Position numbers and translations under genes: made by a program
Assembly: GCA_038883335.1 (NCBI GenBank)
Contig: JAVZMI010000005.1
Coordinates: 1 to 64,000 of the forward strand
Direction: 5' to 3'
DNA from: Candidatus Bathyarchaeia archaeon
GTDB taxonomy: Archaea > Thermoproteota > Bathyarchaeia > Hecatellales > Hecatellaceae
Length of the DNA: 64,000 nt
Notes under the pieces: model-generated
Told to the model about the DNA's origin: nothing
Database searches by the model: none
What the model saw: the letters and a program-made list of their open reading frames with translations, nothing else
Shown here: piece after piece, positions 8,735-17,693 of the stretch
Layout: every line of letters begins with the position of its first letter
Position numbering within the stretch: the stretch's first letter is position 1

Positions 8735-8775
8735 TAATTATAAATCGTAGATGCCTCGGTGTCTAATAAACACCG
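8735..8775 (+). promoter_or_regulatory. Promoter and hairpin before the membrane pyrophosphatase
   Basis: A TATA-like TTAATTATAAAT at about 8734-8745 is followed by an inverted repeat CGGTGT (8757-8762) and ACACCG (8770-8775) with a 7-base loop. It falls where transcription should begin, so it is either an operator or a 5' leader hairpin. A GGAG ribosome site stands at 8839-8842. Confidence 0.45.
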
Positions 8776-8852
8776 GCCATGCCTCAACTGGGATGAAAGC
8801 TTGGTCATAGCTGCTCGCAAATGTAGGATAGATCTTAAGGAGTTGATTTGAG

Positions 8853-10997
8853 TTGGAGCTTATGGTACCCTTGGTTGCAGCTGTCTTGGCTGTTGCGGCT
8901 GCCAGCATATTGGGGTTGTGGGTGCTCAGGCAGAACCCAGGGAATCCCAAGATGGTGGAGATCTCAGAGGCAGTTCGTTTAGGCGGAGCTACTTTCCTAA
9001 AGAAGGAGTTCAGTTACATCTTCCCCATAGCAATCGCCATCGCCTTAGTTATATGGGTCTCATTGCCGCTCGTAGGCGGTGCCACAGGCCTAGCAGGTGA
9101 GATGACTGGCCTATCTTGGGCAGACAGCTGGAAGATTTCCGTTGGCTTCCTCATCGGCTCAGGCTTGGCCGCGCTGGCAGGCTATTTTGGTATGGCGGTG
9201 ACAACGCGGTCTGCAAGCCGTGCGGCTGAGGCTGCCAAGGGCGGTATCGGCCCCTGCCTGGTGGTCTCCTTTAGGGCGGGCTCGGTTATGGGTCTCTGCG
9301 TCGTTGGGCTTGGTCTACTAGGGGTCGCGGGGCTCTATCTGGCTTTGGGCGCTAAGCCCTCCGCGGTGCCGCTCATAGTGGGTTTAGGATTCGGAGCAAG
9401 TCTCGTCTCGATGTTCATTAGGGTCGGCGGAGGCATATTCACGAAGGCAGCTGACTTGGGCGCCGACTTGGTGGGGAAGGTTGAAGTTGGAATTCCGGAG
9501 GATGACCCACGCAATCCTGCTGTAATAGCTGATAATGTAGGTGACAATGTGGGAGACTGCGCGGGGATGGGTTCAGATGTCTATGAGTCCTATATAGTAA
9601 TCATGATCGCTACCATGCTGCTCGGTTACTTTGGCTTCTGGCAGCTGGATTCATGGTCGAATGCTATAACATTCCCGATGCTGCTGGGGGCGGCAGGAAT
9701 CTTCGGCTCGATGCTTGGGGTAACGGTGGTGCATGAAGGGTGGAAGGGGGAACCTATGCGGGCTTTAGACCTCTCATTTTACATGGCAACAGTGACTAGT
9801 GCGGTTTTATGCTTCCTCCTCGCCGGCTGGATGTTCGGCTTCGGAACCCCGCTAGCCATCGGGCTGTTCGTCTGTAGTCTGATAGGGCTGGTGGTAGTGA
9901 TCCTCTTGGAGAAAGTCGCCGACCGGTACACATCCTATAAATACGCACCCGTTCGCTCAATCGCAGATGCCTCCCTAGCTGGGCCGCCTACAACCTTCTT
10001 AGCAGGGCTCTCAGTAGGATTGAAGAGTACATTCCCCAGCATGCTCATTCTTGTTGTAGCAATTATAGTATCCTATACGGTAGGCTATCTCTCGGCACCT
10101 TGGGGTGTGGATGCCTCAATTATGGGAATTTATGCTGTGGCGATCACTACGACTGGCATGCTCTCACTCTCAGGGATAGTTATGTCGATTGACTCTTTCG
10201 GGCCTGTCTCGGATAATGCAAACGGCATAGTTGAGATGACTGGGATGGGTGAGGTTCGCGAAGTCACAGATAAGCTGGATGCGATAGGTAATACCACTAA
10301 AGCCACGACTAAGGGCTTCGCCATAGGCAGCGCAGCTCTCTCGGCACTAGCACTGTTCCAAGCTTTCCGCATAGATGCGGTGCGGGGGATGACTGAACTG
10401 GGGCGCGATGTTCCAGCCTTCACGCTGGTGGATCCACTTGTCATCTTAGGGCTTCTAGTGGGTGGGCTCCTCCCGTTCTACTTCAGCTCATTCCTGATCC
10501 TTGCAGTGGGCAAGACAGGTATGCGAATAGTAGATGAGGTCAGGAGGCAATTCAGGGAGATTACCGGCATCATGGATGGGCGAGCCAAGCCTGACTATGA
10601 GAGGTGCGTCAGCATCGCTACTAAAGGTGCCATAAGTGAGCTTGCAGCTCCAGCCTTGATCGCCGTGGCAACACCGATCGTCTTGGGGGTCCTCTTCGGG
10701 GTGAGAGCGGTGGGAGGGTTGCTTGTGGGGGTAGTTGTTTCAGGTGTATTTCTAGCTTTCATGATGACTAATGGCGGCGGAGCTTTAGACAACGCAAAGA
10801 AATACATCGAACTTGGGAATTTAGGAGGGAAAGGCTCTGAGGCGCATAAGGCGGCTGTTATGGGTGATACTGTAGGAGACCCACTCAAGGATACAGCTGG
10901 GCCTGCGATAAACCCGTTGATCAAGGTGGTGCAGACGGTTTCCATAATCTTCCTGCCTCTCTTCCTCGTAGCCGAGTTGACAGCGTTGCTCGTCTAA
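8853..10997 (+). CDS. hppA: K+-independent H+-translocating membrane pyrophosphatase
   Basis: 714 residues and about 16 membrane helices. It hydrolyses cytosolic PPi and pumps protons out. The catalytic sites are plain: EVGIPEDDPRNPAVIADNVG then DNVGDCAGMGSD near residue 220-250, DSFGPVSDNANGI near 450, and GDTVGDPLKDTAGPAINP near 670. The stretch GNTTKATTKG at 479-488 has Lys (about 483) where K+-dependent enzymes have Ala, the established mark of the K+-independent proton-pumping group. TTG start chosen because the GGAG site is 10 bases before it; the ATG nine bases later is too far. Confidence 0.96.
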   Translation: MELMVPLVAAVLAVAAASILGLWVLRQNPGNPKMVEISEAVRLGGATFLKKEFSYIFPIAIAIALVIWVSLPLVGGATGLAGEMTGLSWADSWKISVGFLIGSGLAALAGYFGMAVTTRSASRAAEAAKGGIGPCLVVSFRAGSVMGLCVVGLGLLGVAGLYLALGAKPSAVPLIVGLGFGASLVSMFIRVGGGIFTKAADLGADLVGKVEVGIPEDDPRNPAVIADNVGDNVGDCAGMGSDVYESYIVIMIATMLLGYFGFWQLDSWSNAITFPMLLGAAGIFGSMLGVTVVHEGWKGEPMRALDLSFYMATVTSAVLCFLLAGWMFGFGTPLAIGLFVCSLIGLVVVILLEKVADRYTSYKYAPVRSIADASLAGPPTTFLAGLSVGLKSTFPSMLILVVAIIVSYTVGYLSAPWGVDASIMGIYAVAITTTGMLSLSGIVMSIDSFGPVSDNANGIVEMTGMGEVREVTDKLDAIGNTTKATTKGFAIGSAALSALALFQAFRIDAVRGMTELGRDVPAFTLVDPLVILGLLVGGLLPFYFSSFLILAVGKTGMRIVDEVRRQFREITGIMDGRAKPDYERCVSIATKGAISELAAPALIAVATPIVLGVLFGVRAVGGLLVGVVVSGVFLAFMMTNGGGALDNAKKYIELGNLGGKGSEAHKAAVMGDTVGDPLKDTAGPAINPLIKVVQTVSIIFLPLFLVAELTALLV

Positions 10998-11235
10998 ACT
11001 CTTGGCTAAATTTACCATATCGAAGACTCTTATGGTTGTAGTTGCATTCTTCAACCTTCCTCTTATTGTTTAGTATATTAATCACTTTCCATATTGAAGC
11101 CTGAGTGGATTTGGTATGTGTATAGTATATGATCGAGGGCTTTTTGCAGGTTGCCGGGGTCGTTAAATATTTTAGGCGCGAGATATACTACCCCACTCGG
11201 CATGTTGAATATTAGAGCGCGCCGGGTGGCTGCCT

Positions 11236-13020
11236 TTGCCTATACGCCAGCCTATCGTAGTTGTGCTGGGTCACGTCGACCATGGAAAGACCACTTTATT
11301 GGACAAAATTAGAGGCACAGCCGTTGCAGCCAGAGAGCCCGGTGCTATCACTCAACACATAGGAGCCAGTTTCGTCCCTAATGACGCTCTCCAGAAAGTG
11401 TGTGGAAGTCTCCTCAAAAAATTCAATTTTACAATAGAAATCCCCGGTCTCCTATTCATAGATACGCCAGGTCACGCAGCCTTCTCAAACCTTCGACGGC
11501 GTGGCGGCTCTGTAGCTGATATAGCCGTACTGGTGATTGATCTGCTACAGGGGATTCAACCTCAGACACTTGAGTCCATAAACATTCTGAAAGCTCGCCG
11601 TACACCCTTTGTCGTGGCTGGGAATAAGCTCGACATGATCACAGGGTGGCAGCCGCAACCTAACTTGCCTTTCCTCGAGTCGATGAGGAAGCAGAGTTAC
11701 CAAGCTCTAGCTAACTTGGACGAGAAGATATATGCAATTGTAGGTAGGCTCAGTAACGAGCGGCTTAATTCAGACCGTTTCGATAGGGTGAAAGACTTCA
11801 CTAAGACAGCCGCGATAGTTCCTGTAAGTGCGAAGAGTGGAGAGGGCCTACCCGACCTTCTGACGGTACTAGTCGGATTAACCCAGCAGTTTATGAAGCA
11901 CCAACTCATCCAGTCAATCGAACCTGCTAGGGGCTCAGTCCTAGAGGTCCAGGAAGATGTGGGTCTAGGTGTTAACATTAACGCCATCATCTATTCTGGC
12001 ATACTCAAAGATGGCTCCACGATAGTTGTAGGCGGAAGGACCAAGCCGATACTTACTAAGGTCAGAGCCCTATTGCTCCCCAAACCCCTCGACGAGATAC
12101 GAGACCCTAGAGAAAAGTTCAAACAAGTTGGTGAAGTGTCCGCGGCGGCAGGTGTGAAGGTCGTGGCCCCGGGTTTAGAGGATGCTATACCAGGTGGGCC
12201 GATATACGCCCTCCCTGAAGGAGAATCGCCAGAGCAGTTGATGAATAAGGTGAAGGAGGAGGTCGAGAGTGTAAAGATCGCCTCCGACAAATCAGGCATC
12301 ATTATCAAGACTGACACTTTAGGTGCGCTCGAGGCGATCGTAAACGAGCTCAACTTACGGAGCGTACCAATCCGTATAGGAGACGTAGGGGATGTGAGCA
12401 GGCGGGATGTCTTGGAGGCGGAGGCAGTCAGAAGCCGTGAGCCTACGCTTGGTGTAATCCTAGGCTTCAATGTAAAAGTTCTGCCTGACGCCCACGATGA
12501 AGCTGTGCGTAGTGGGGTGAAAATATTCCGTAACAACGTCATCTATCAGTTACTTGAGGACTACACCGCCTGGGTTAAGAGTGAGGAAGAAGCTAAAGTT
12601 CTCAAGGCTTTTGAATCGATGATTCTACCCGGGAAGGTAAAGCTGCTCCGAGGCTGTGTTTTCAGGCGATGTGACCCAGCAGTCTTCGGGGTAGAGGTCG
12701 TGGCGGGGAGAATAAAACCACACTACTCGCTGGTTAGGGGAGATGGAACGCCTGTAGGAAAGATTTCCCAGATACAGGATAAAGGCCAGAACCTCCCAGA
12801 GGCTACGCGAGGTATGCAGGTAGCAATCTCGATGAAAGAACCTACAATCGGCCGCCAAATTAGGGAAGAGGACGTTTTATACGTCGAGGTGCCTGAGAAA
12901 CATGTGGAGGTTCTGGTTAGAGATTTTGCGGGTAAGCTTTCAGCCGAGGAGCTTCAGACACTCAAAGAGTATGTTGAATTGATGAGAAGGAAGATCCCCT
13001 ACTTCGGCTTCGGCATATAA
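11236..13020 (+). CDS. infB: Translation initiation factor aIF5B
   Basis: 594 residues, the short archaeal form. G1 VLGHVDHGKTTLLDKI (residues about 9-24), switch I GAITQHIGASFVP, G3 DTPGHAAFSNLRRRG, G4 AGNKLDM, then domain II, the alpha/beta/alpha domain III with SDKSGIIIKTDTLGALEAI, and domain IV. It promotes subunit joining by GTP hydrolysis. TTG start; the ATG at 11202 is in another frame. A hairpin follows the stop. No intein or insertion. Confidence 0.96.
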   Translation: MPIRQPIVVVLGHVDHGKTTLLDKIRGTAVAAREPGAITQHIGASFVPNDALQKVCGSLLKKFNFTIEIPGLLFIDTPGHAAFSNLRRRGGSVADIAVLVIDLLQGIQPQTLESINILKARRTPFVVAGNKLDMITGWQPQPNLPFLESMRKQSYQALANLDEKIYAIVGRLSNERLNSDRFDRVKDFTKTAAIVPVSAKSGEGLPDLLTVLVGLTQQFMKHQLIQSIEPARGSVLEVQEDVGLGVNINAIIYSGILKDGSTIVVGGRTKPILTKVRALLLPKPLDEIRDPREKFKQVGEVSAAAGVKVVAPGLEDAIPGGPIYALPEGESPEQLMNKVKEEVESVKIASDKSGIIIKTDTLGALEAIVNELNLRSVPIRIGDVGDVSRRDVLEAEAVRSREPTLGVILGFNVKVLPDAHDEAVRSGVKIFRNNVIYQLLEDYTAWVKSEEEAKVLKAFESMILPGKVKLLRGCVFRRCDPAVFGVEVVAGRIKPHYSLVRGDGTPVGKISQIQDKGQNLPEATRGMQVAISMKEPTIGRQIREEDVLYVEVPEKHVEVLVRDFAGKLSAEELQTLKEYVELMRRKIPYFGFGI

Positions 13021-13021
13021 G

Positions 13022-13041
13022 CTGACGGGTTTCGGCGTCAG
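13022..13041 (+). terminator. Hairpin after aIF5B
   Basis: CTGACG/CGTCAG six-base inverted repeat with an eight-base loop, starting two bases after the stop, followed by a T-rich stretch. Reads as a terminator or 3' end stabiliser; archaeal termination mostly needs only the T-tract. Confidence 0.4.
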
Positions 13042-13131
13042 TCTTCATATATTCTAGGAACTGTTAAATCGTGAAGGCGTAATCTAGATTCGAAGACCTT
13101 TGGGTATATGCTCGAGTTCGAGGTAGAGTAG

Positions 13132-14472
13132 GTGGAAGTATCCGTAATAATACCGGCATATAACGAGGAAGTGAACATCAAGAGAGCGATCAGTGAGGTT
13201 GATGAAGTTCTTAGCAGGGAAGGAGTCTCATATGAGATTATCGTGGTCGATGACGGCTCGAACGACGCTACCTACAGTTTAGCTTTGGGGACAACGGCTA
13301 AGGTTATTAGGCATAAGGTCAATCAAGGTAAGGGCGCAGCGGTCAGGACGGGTATAGAGGCTAGTGTAGGAAAGATAATAGTTATCCAAGATGCAGACCT
13401 TACCATCCCCGCCCGCTTTATATCAACCCTACTACGAAGAATCAAGCAAGAGGGGTATGACATAGCGAACGCCTCTAGGCTGAAAGGAGATATTGCTGTT
13501 GGAGCTATGCCTCGCTACAGGAAAGTAGGTAATATTCTATACGCAAAGATTACCAGTCTTTTAACACACCAACACCTCACGGACACTTTATCAGGACAGA
13601 AAGCATTCAAGAGAGAAGTATTCATAGGGTGGAGACTTAAGACAGCTGGGTGGCCAGATTTTGAGATCATATTCAAAACTTGGGCTATGGGATTCAAGAC
13701 ATGCGAAGTTCCAGTCTCCTACCTTCCCCGAAAGGGAAAGTCGAAGCTGAAAACAGCCTCGGCGGCTTTGTGGTTCTTACTCCAAATTTTGAGATGGTAT
13801 CTTTGGGCGCTTTCATACAGGTGTGGTCTCTTAAAACCTCTCACACAAGACTCTAACCAGCTATGGGATAAGGAGGTGCGAGCACATTATGATAAGCTTG
13901 CGCCGATTTATGACAGACGAAAAGATACAGCATATTATAGGAAAGTTGAGGAGATAGTTAGAGAACACATCCCCATGTGGAAGTTCGTCTTAGATGTTGG
14001 TTGCGGCTCTGGTAAGCTGCTGAGAGACATCTTCGAGGTTGGCGTCGGAGTAGACCTCTCCTCTGGGCTTATTAGGGCGGCACATAGTCTATCTAAACGG
14101 CATGATTTCATAGTTGCCGATGCTAAGCATCTGCCATTTAAGAGCGCTGTCTTCTCAGGTGTCACATGTGTAGACATGTTAGAACATGTCAGCGACTTGG
14201 AGGTTGCGGTGATGGAGATCTCCAGAGTAACGGCGCAGGGTGGAACTCTGGTTATAACAAGCCCTAATCCTTCCTATTCGCCCCTTTTCCACCTTCTAGA
14301 ATTACTCAAACTGAAACTACCGGAGGGGCCTCACAAATGGGTGGAGGACCAGTTGATCCGTAAATTACTGGTTAAGGAGGGATTCAGCTGTGAAACCTTC
14401 AGTACCTGCTATGGGATAATTCATGGCATTATTGGTGTTAAGCAGCCAAGTTATAACATAGAGAAATCCTGA
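13132..14472 (+). CDS. Fusion of GT2 (dolichyl-phosphate sugar synthase-like) and SAM methyltransferase
   Basis: 446 residues in two domains. Residues 1-230: GT-A family 2 with VSVIIPAYNEE, IIVVDDGSNDAT, QDADLTIP (metal-binding D-x-D-type) and the acceptor-side ASRLKGDIAVG, close to Alg5/DPM1-like enzymes that load sugar on dolichyl phosphate. Residues 245-440: class I methyltransferase with HYDKLAPIYD, VLDVGCGSGKLL (motif I) and VTCVDMLEHVSD. Linker has DNQLWDKEV-like charged sequence and a hydrophobic patch (LWFLLQILRWYLWAL). A GTG start is used. Next gene, a membrane glycosyltransferase, follows by 20 bases, so the pair is likely an operon for lipid-linked glycan or glycolipid assembly. 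Confidence 0.85.
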   Translation: MEVSVIIPAYNEEVNIKRAISEVDEVLSREGVSYEIIVVDDGSNDATYSLALGTTAKVIRHKVNQGKGAAVRTGIEASVGKIIVIQDADLTIPARFISTLLRRIKQEGYDIANASRLKGDIAVGAMPRYRKVGNILYAKITSLLTHQHLTDTLSGQKAFKREVFIGWRLKTAGWPDFEIIFKTWAMGFKTCEVPVSYLPRKGKSKLKTASAALWFLLQILRWYLWALSYRCGLLKPLTQDSNQLWDKEVRAHYDKLAPIYDRRKDTAYYRKVEEIVREHIPMWKFVLDVGCGSGKLLRDIFEVGVGVDLSSGLIRAAHSLSKRHDFIVADAKHLPFKSAVFSGVTCVDMLEHVSDLEVAVMEISRVTAQGGTLVITSPNPSYSPLFHLLELLKLKLPEGPHKWVEDQLIRKLLVKEGFSCETFSTCYGIIHGIIGVKQPSYNIEKS

Positions 14473-14491
14473 AGCTAGGCTGGGTTCTTGG

Positions 14492-16114
14492 ATGAGCACG
14501 CGCGGGGGAAGTAAGGAAGTCGTAATATGCATTTTAATAGCAGCTGGGGCTTGTTTATACCTTTTCTTGATACCGCCGGAAGATATTCCACTGCACGATA
14601 GTGTGATATACTATGAAGAGGTTAGACGCCTGCTGGCGGAGGGAGAAATTTGGGTTTTCCCCACAAACGAGGTGACGGCGGTACTTCAAATTCTCTACGG
14701 TGCACTCTTCGCGGGCATCTTCGGGTTGAACCATGCCGTGCTTATTGGCTCCACCATGCTCTTGGCCGCTATATCGGTAGCAGAGACGTACATCTGGTTA
14801 AGAAGGTGGCATAGTAGCGTCGAGGCGGTCTGGGGGTCGCTTATACTACTTGCTCAGCCCCTCTTCTACGGTTTGAGCCATACTTTCATGACTGATATCC
14901 CATCGTTGGTCTTCATAATCCCAGCCGTGATGTTTTTTTATCTGGGAGTACTCGATGATAAGAATAGTTATCTTATTGTGGGGGGTATCTTCGCTGTTAT
15001 TGGCTTTTGGGTTCGCCAATTCTCAATTCTCCCTGTATTTGGGGTGTTACTCTATTTTTTGATATTCGAGCGTGGGGCATTTACAAAGAGAAGTAGAGCA
15101 GTCACTATCGTGGTCTTCCTTTTGGCGTTGCCCCTGCTCAGCGTATTAGTCTGGCTGACCCAGTTTAGAGCTCCAGGCACGTATCCATTACATGTGGCAA
15201 TAGTGCCCCCGCTATCCTTCATTAGAAACCTAACTCGAAGCTTCGTCTATGTGGGGTCGTTCTTCTTTCCGTTGGGCATTGTTTATCTTATTAACTGTCG
15301 AAGGCTTATCAGCGACCTGCGACAGCTCAACCGCGCCTCTAAACTGCTGGTAGCTGCATTGGTGGGGGGGCCAATTCTACTGGCTGTTTACTATTACGGC
15401 ATATTCATCAAAGAGAAATACGGTGTGACGGTGCATCCGTTCACCTACACCTACATTGGGCCCATCGGCGTCGGTCCAGATCTGATCTCTGGCGCCAAGC
15501 CTCTGCTCTACCCAGATCTCCTGTGGATTCCAATGTTTACCTTATCGTTGGTAGCTGCCTTCGGTCTTGCCGTTCACGTTCTGCGTAGGATTGGCGGGGG
15601 AGATAGACGGTTTCTAGTTTTATCACTCTTGGTTGTATCTGTGATCCTGCCAATTGCGGCTGTCCTCTGGGATGACCACCGCCACTACTTACCTGTGGTA
15701 CCACTACTCCTCCCTCTAGTGGTCTCGTCTGTAAGCCGTTTGCGGGGGTATAAATTTCTGGTAGTCATCTTGGTCGTCCTCTTCAGTTTCTGGTCTGTCT
15801 ATGGGACGTATGAGTATATGGGTTGGAATAGGGTGAGGTGGGAGGGGATAAATTACCTCCTCGAGAGCGGGGTTCCAGAGTACGAGATAGACGGAGGGAT
15901 GGAGTATGATGCGAGATTCCTTCTAGAACCCTACAATACGCCGCGTGAGGAAGCTGTAAACTGGCATGGGTGGGCTTACAGTATCAGCGACAAATACTTA
16001 ATCTCGTTCAGCCAACTCCACGAGTATAGGGTGCTCAAGGAAATAGGTTATTATGGCCCCTTTGGCGAGAAGCTTGGATCAATATATGTGCTCGAGAAAT
16101 ATGTTCAACTTTGA
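14492..16114 (+). CDS. Membrane glycosyltransferase, GT39/ArnT-like
   Basis: 540 residues with roughly 11 hydrophobic helices. The first external loop has PPEDIPLHDSVIYYEEVRRL, with the acidic residues that GT-C enzymes keep there, and HTFMTDIPSLVFIIPAVMFF matches the second conserved loop. Such enzymes move a sugar from a polyprenyl-phosphate donor to protein or lipid. The upstream GT2-methyltransferase could make that donor. ATG start with weak ribosome site. Exact sugar and acceptor cannot be read. Confidence 0.75.
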   Translation: MSTRGGSKEVVICILIAAGACLYLFLIPPEDIPLHDSVIYYEEVRRLLAEGEIWVFPTNEVTAVLQILYGALFAGIFGLNHAVLIGSTMLLAAISVAETYIWLRRWHSSVEAVWGSLILLAQPLFYGLSHTFMTDIPSLVFIIPAVMFFYLGVLDDKNSYLIVGGIFAVIGFWVRQFSILPVFGVLLYFLIFERGAFTKRSRAVTIVVFLLALPLLSVLVWLTQFRAPGTYPLHVAIVPPLSFIRNLTRSFVYVGSFFFPLGIVYLINCRRLISDLRQLNRASKLLVAALVGGPILLAVYYYGIFIKEKYGVTVHPFTYTYIGPIGVGPDLISGAKPLLYPDLLWIPMFTLSLVAAFGLAVHVLRRIGGGDRRFLVLSLLVVSVILPIAAVLWDDHRHYLPVVPLLLPLVVSSVSRLRGYKFLVVILVVLFSFWSVYGTYEYMGWNRVRWEGINYLLESGVPEYEIDGGMEYDARFLLEPYNTPREEAVNWHGWAYSISDKYLISFSQLHEYRVLKEIGYYGPFGEKLGSIYVLEKYVQL

Positions 16115-16206
16115 ACAGGTGAAACTCCGTAGGGTGTAGTTGGGTAGTTGGCTGGGTGTATAAAACTAAAAGGGGGCCGTGACCTCTTAACTGGCGGTAA
16201 AGTTAG

Positions 16207-17079
16207 GTGGTTTTGGTGCTTAGAGTACCCGTAGTAGCGGTTGTAGGTGTTGGGAGGAATGTAGGGAAAACTGTGGTGGCTGAGGCGCTCATCTCCGGGC
16301 TTGTAAAGTTGGGTCTCAAGGTGGCTGCAGCTAAACACATAGCCGAGAGCCATTTCACGTTTGACCCCACAGGGACTGACACCCGTCGGTTTGCTGAGTC
16401 TGGTGCAAGTCAGGTGTTGGCAGTTACTGGTGCTGAGGTCGTTAATATTTTCAAGACAGATGTCTCTGCACTCAATCTGGAGGCGCTGGTGGAGATGCTT
16501 GAGCCTGTCGACCTACTCGTCTTGGAGGGTTTCAAGAAACTCGTTATGCAGAGGGGTGATGTGGCCAAGATAATCGTCTCGAAGGATGTTAATGATATCT
16601 TCAATCTTCTAGCTATAGTGCAGGGCCCCGTAGTTGCGATAGCTGGAGGGGTGGCCAGCGTTGATGAGGCTAAGCTTAGGGAGACTGGCGTAAGGCTCCT
16701 ACGCCTTCCCGAGGGGGTTGCTGAGCTGGTGGAGCTGGTTTATGATTATTACCGCGCCCAACATGCACTAGTAGAGACTGTAGGCTCCCTTGGGGGCCTT
16801 GACTGTGGTGACTGTGGCTATAAGGACTGTAATACGCATGCAAAGGCAATCCTTGCGGGTAGGAGCAGTCTGGGGCGGTGTACGGCTTTGCAGGATGGGA
16901 GAGATGTGCTGGTGACTGTAGGTGGCGTGAGGCTTTCTATGAATCGTTTCGTCAAAGAGATTATCCGGAAGACAATTCTGGGGATGATGAGTAGTTTGCG
17001 GGGAGTGGAGATCCGTGGCGACGAGGAACTTGAGATAACTATAAGGCGCAAGTTTGCGGAATCAACTCAGAGAGACTAG
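16207..17079 (+). CDS. MobB-like P-loop GTPase fused to a 4Fe-4S domain
   Basis: 290 residues. N-terminal MobB domain: VVGVGRNVGKTVVAEAL P-loop (about residues 10-26), AAKHIAES, DPTGTDTRRFAESGA, LLVLEGFKKL; MobB helps attach a nucleotide to molybdopterin. After residue 190 comes CGDCGYKDCNTHAKAI then a fourth Cys 17 residues on (C-x2-C-x4-C-x16-C), the Fe-S domain pattern of PF04060 seen in RnfB and corrinoid-protein subunits. The fusion suggests a redox-linked role in Mo/W cofactor insertion (inference). GTG start; GTG/TTG codons at 16213-16216 are alternatives. Confidence 0.85.
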   Translation: MVLVLRVPVVAVVGVGRNVGKTVVAEALISGLVKLGLKVAAAKHIAESHFTFDPTGTDTRRFAESGASQVLAVTGAEVVNIFKTDVSALNLEALVEMLEPVDLLVLEGFKKLVMQRGDVAKIIVSKDVNDIFNLLAIVQGPVVAIAGGVASVDEAKLRETGVRLLRLPEGVAELVELVYDYYRAQHALVETVGSLGGLDCGDCGYKDCNTHAKAILAGRSSLGRCTALQDGRDVLVTVGGVRLSMNRFVKEIIRKTILGMMSSLRGVEIRGDEELEITIRRKFAESTQRD

Positions 17080-17306
17080 AACTAAAAATGTTGACAATCA
17101 TGGAAAATGCACATCGGATTGGAATAATCCGCCAAGAGTATCCTTGACCGGTGGAAGAGGCAAGCCTAAAAACCATCAGCAAAAGTAGCGAAGCCATTTT
17201 CGATTATCTTTATATGTTGGTTTGCGGTTATAGGGTAATCGGTGTCTCTTTCGCGGCTGCCCTCATCTTGGGGTTATCTTTGCTGGATAAGCCGCGTCTG
17301 AGGTCG

Positions 17307-17420
17307 GGATGCATAGCGAAAATCCCAACAAAGGGAATTGAAAGCCTTTGGTTGCGATTGGGCGTGTTTTTGTTGCGGGAAAGGATGCATAGCGAAAATC
17401 CCAACAAAGGGAATTGAAAG
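17307..17420 (+). CRISPR. Two-repeat CRISPR mini-array
   Basis: A 38-base unit beginning GGATGCATAGCG and ending GGGAATTGAAAG occurs perfectly twice (17307-17344 and 17383-17420), separated by a 38-base unique spacer (17345-17382). The repeat has the internal TCCC/GGGA dyad and the ATTGAAAG end typical of archaeal CRISPR repeats. No cas gene is in the window, so this is an orphan or remnant array; spoligotype orientation is inferred from the ATTGAAAG end. Confidence 0.82.
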
Positions 17421-17615
17421 GGGCATGGTGCTAGTTTGCTGCAGCATAAAAAGACCGTAGATTTTTTAGCCAGCACTGTTTAGAAGTGGATGCTAGGGCT
17501 AAACTCCACTAGGAGACAGCTATCTCCACAATGCAGCATGCCCCGCTATAGAGCTCTACATGTGAATGGTCGAGTATCCGCATCTTCTGATGCTTGTTTG
17601 GTGCTCCGGGCGGGA

Positions 17616-17641
17616 TTTTCCCATAGAGCAATCCTCTATGC
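17616..17641 (-). other. T-loop tRNA intron, 26 bases
   Basis: Interrupts the T loop of tRNA-Glu(CTC) near 59/60; a run of A on both sides lets the cut slide by up to three bases. The intron folds as a 7-bp hairpin CATAGAG/CTCTATG. Confidence 0.8.
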
Positions 17642-17678
17642 TTTGAACCCGCGTCGCAGGCTCGAGAGGCCTACATCC

Positions 17679-17693
17679 GTAGCCCATGAAAGG
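17679..17693 (-). other. D-loop tRNA intron, 15 bases
   Basis: Lies between A21 and G22 of tRNA-Glu(CTC). At 15 bases it is close to the smallest known archaeal tRNA introns. Removing it restores a textbook Glu D arm. Confidence 0.8.

Noticed and set aside
11202-11236. ATG at 11202 as start of aIF5B
   Set aside because: It is in a different reading frame from the G1 motif.
13022-13041. Hairpin as a riboswitch of the next gene
   Set aside because: It is immediately after the aIF5B stop and too small; a 3' end role is simpler.
17151-17417. 88-residue plus-strand ORF across the CRISPR array
   Set aside because: It runs through the repeats and the translated repeat appears twice in it; the DNA signal is the array, not a protein.
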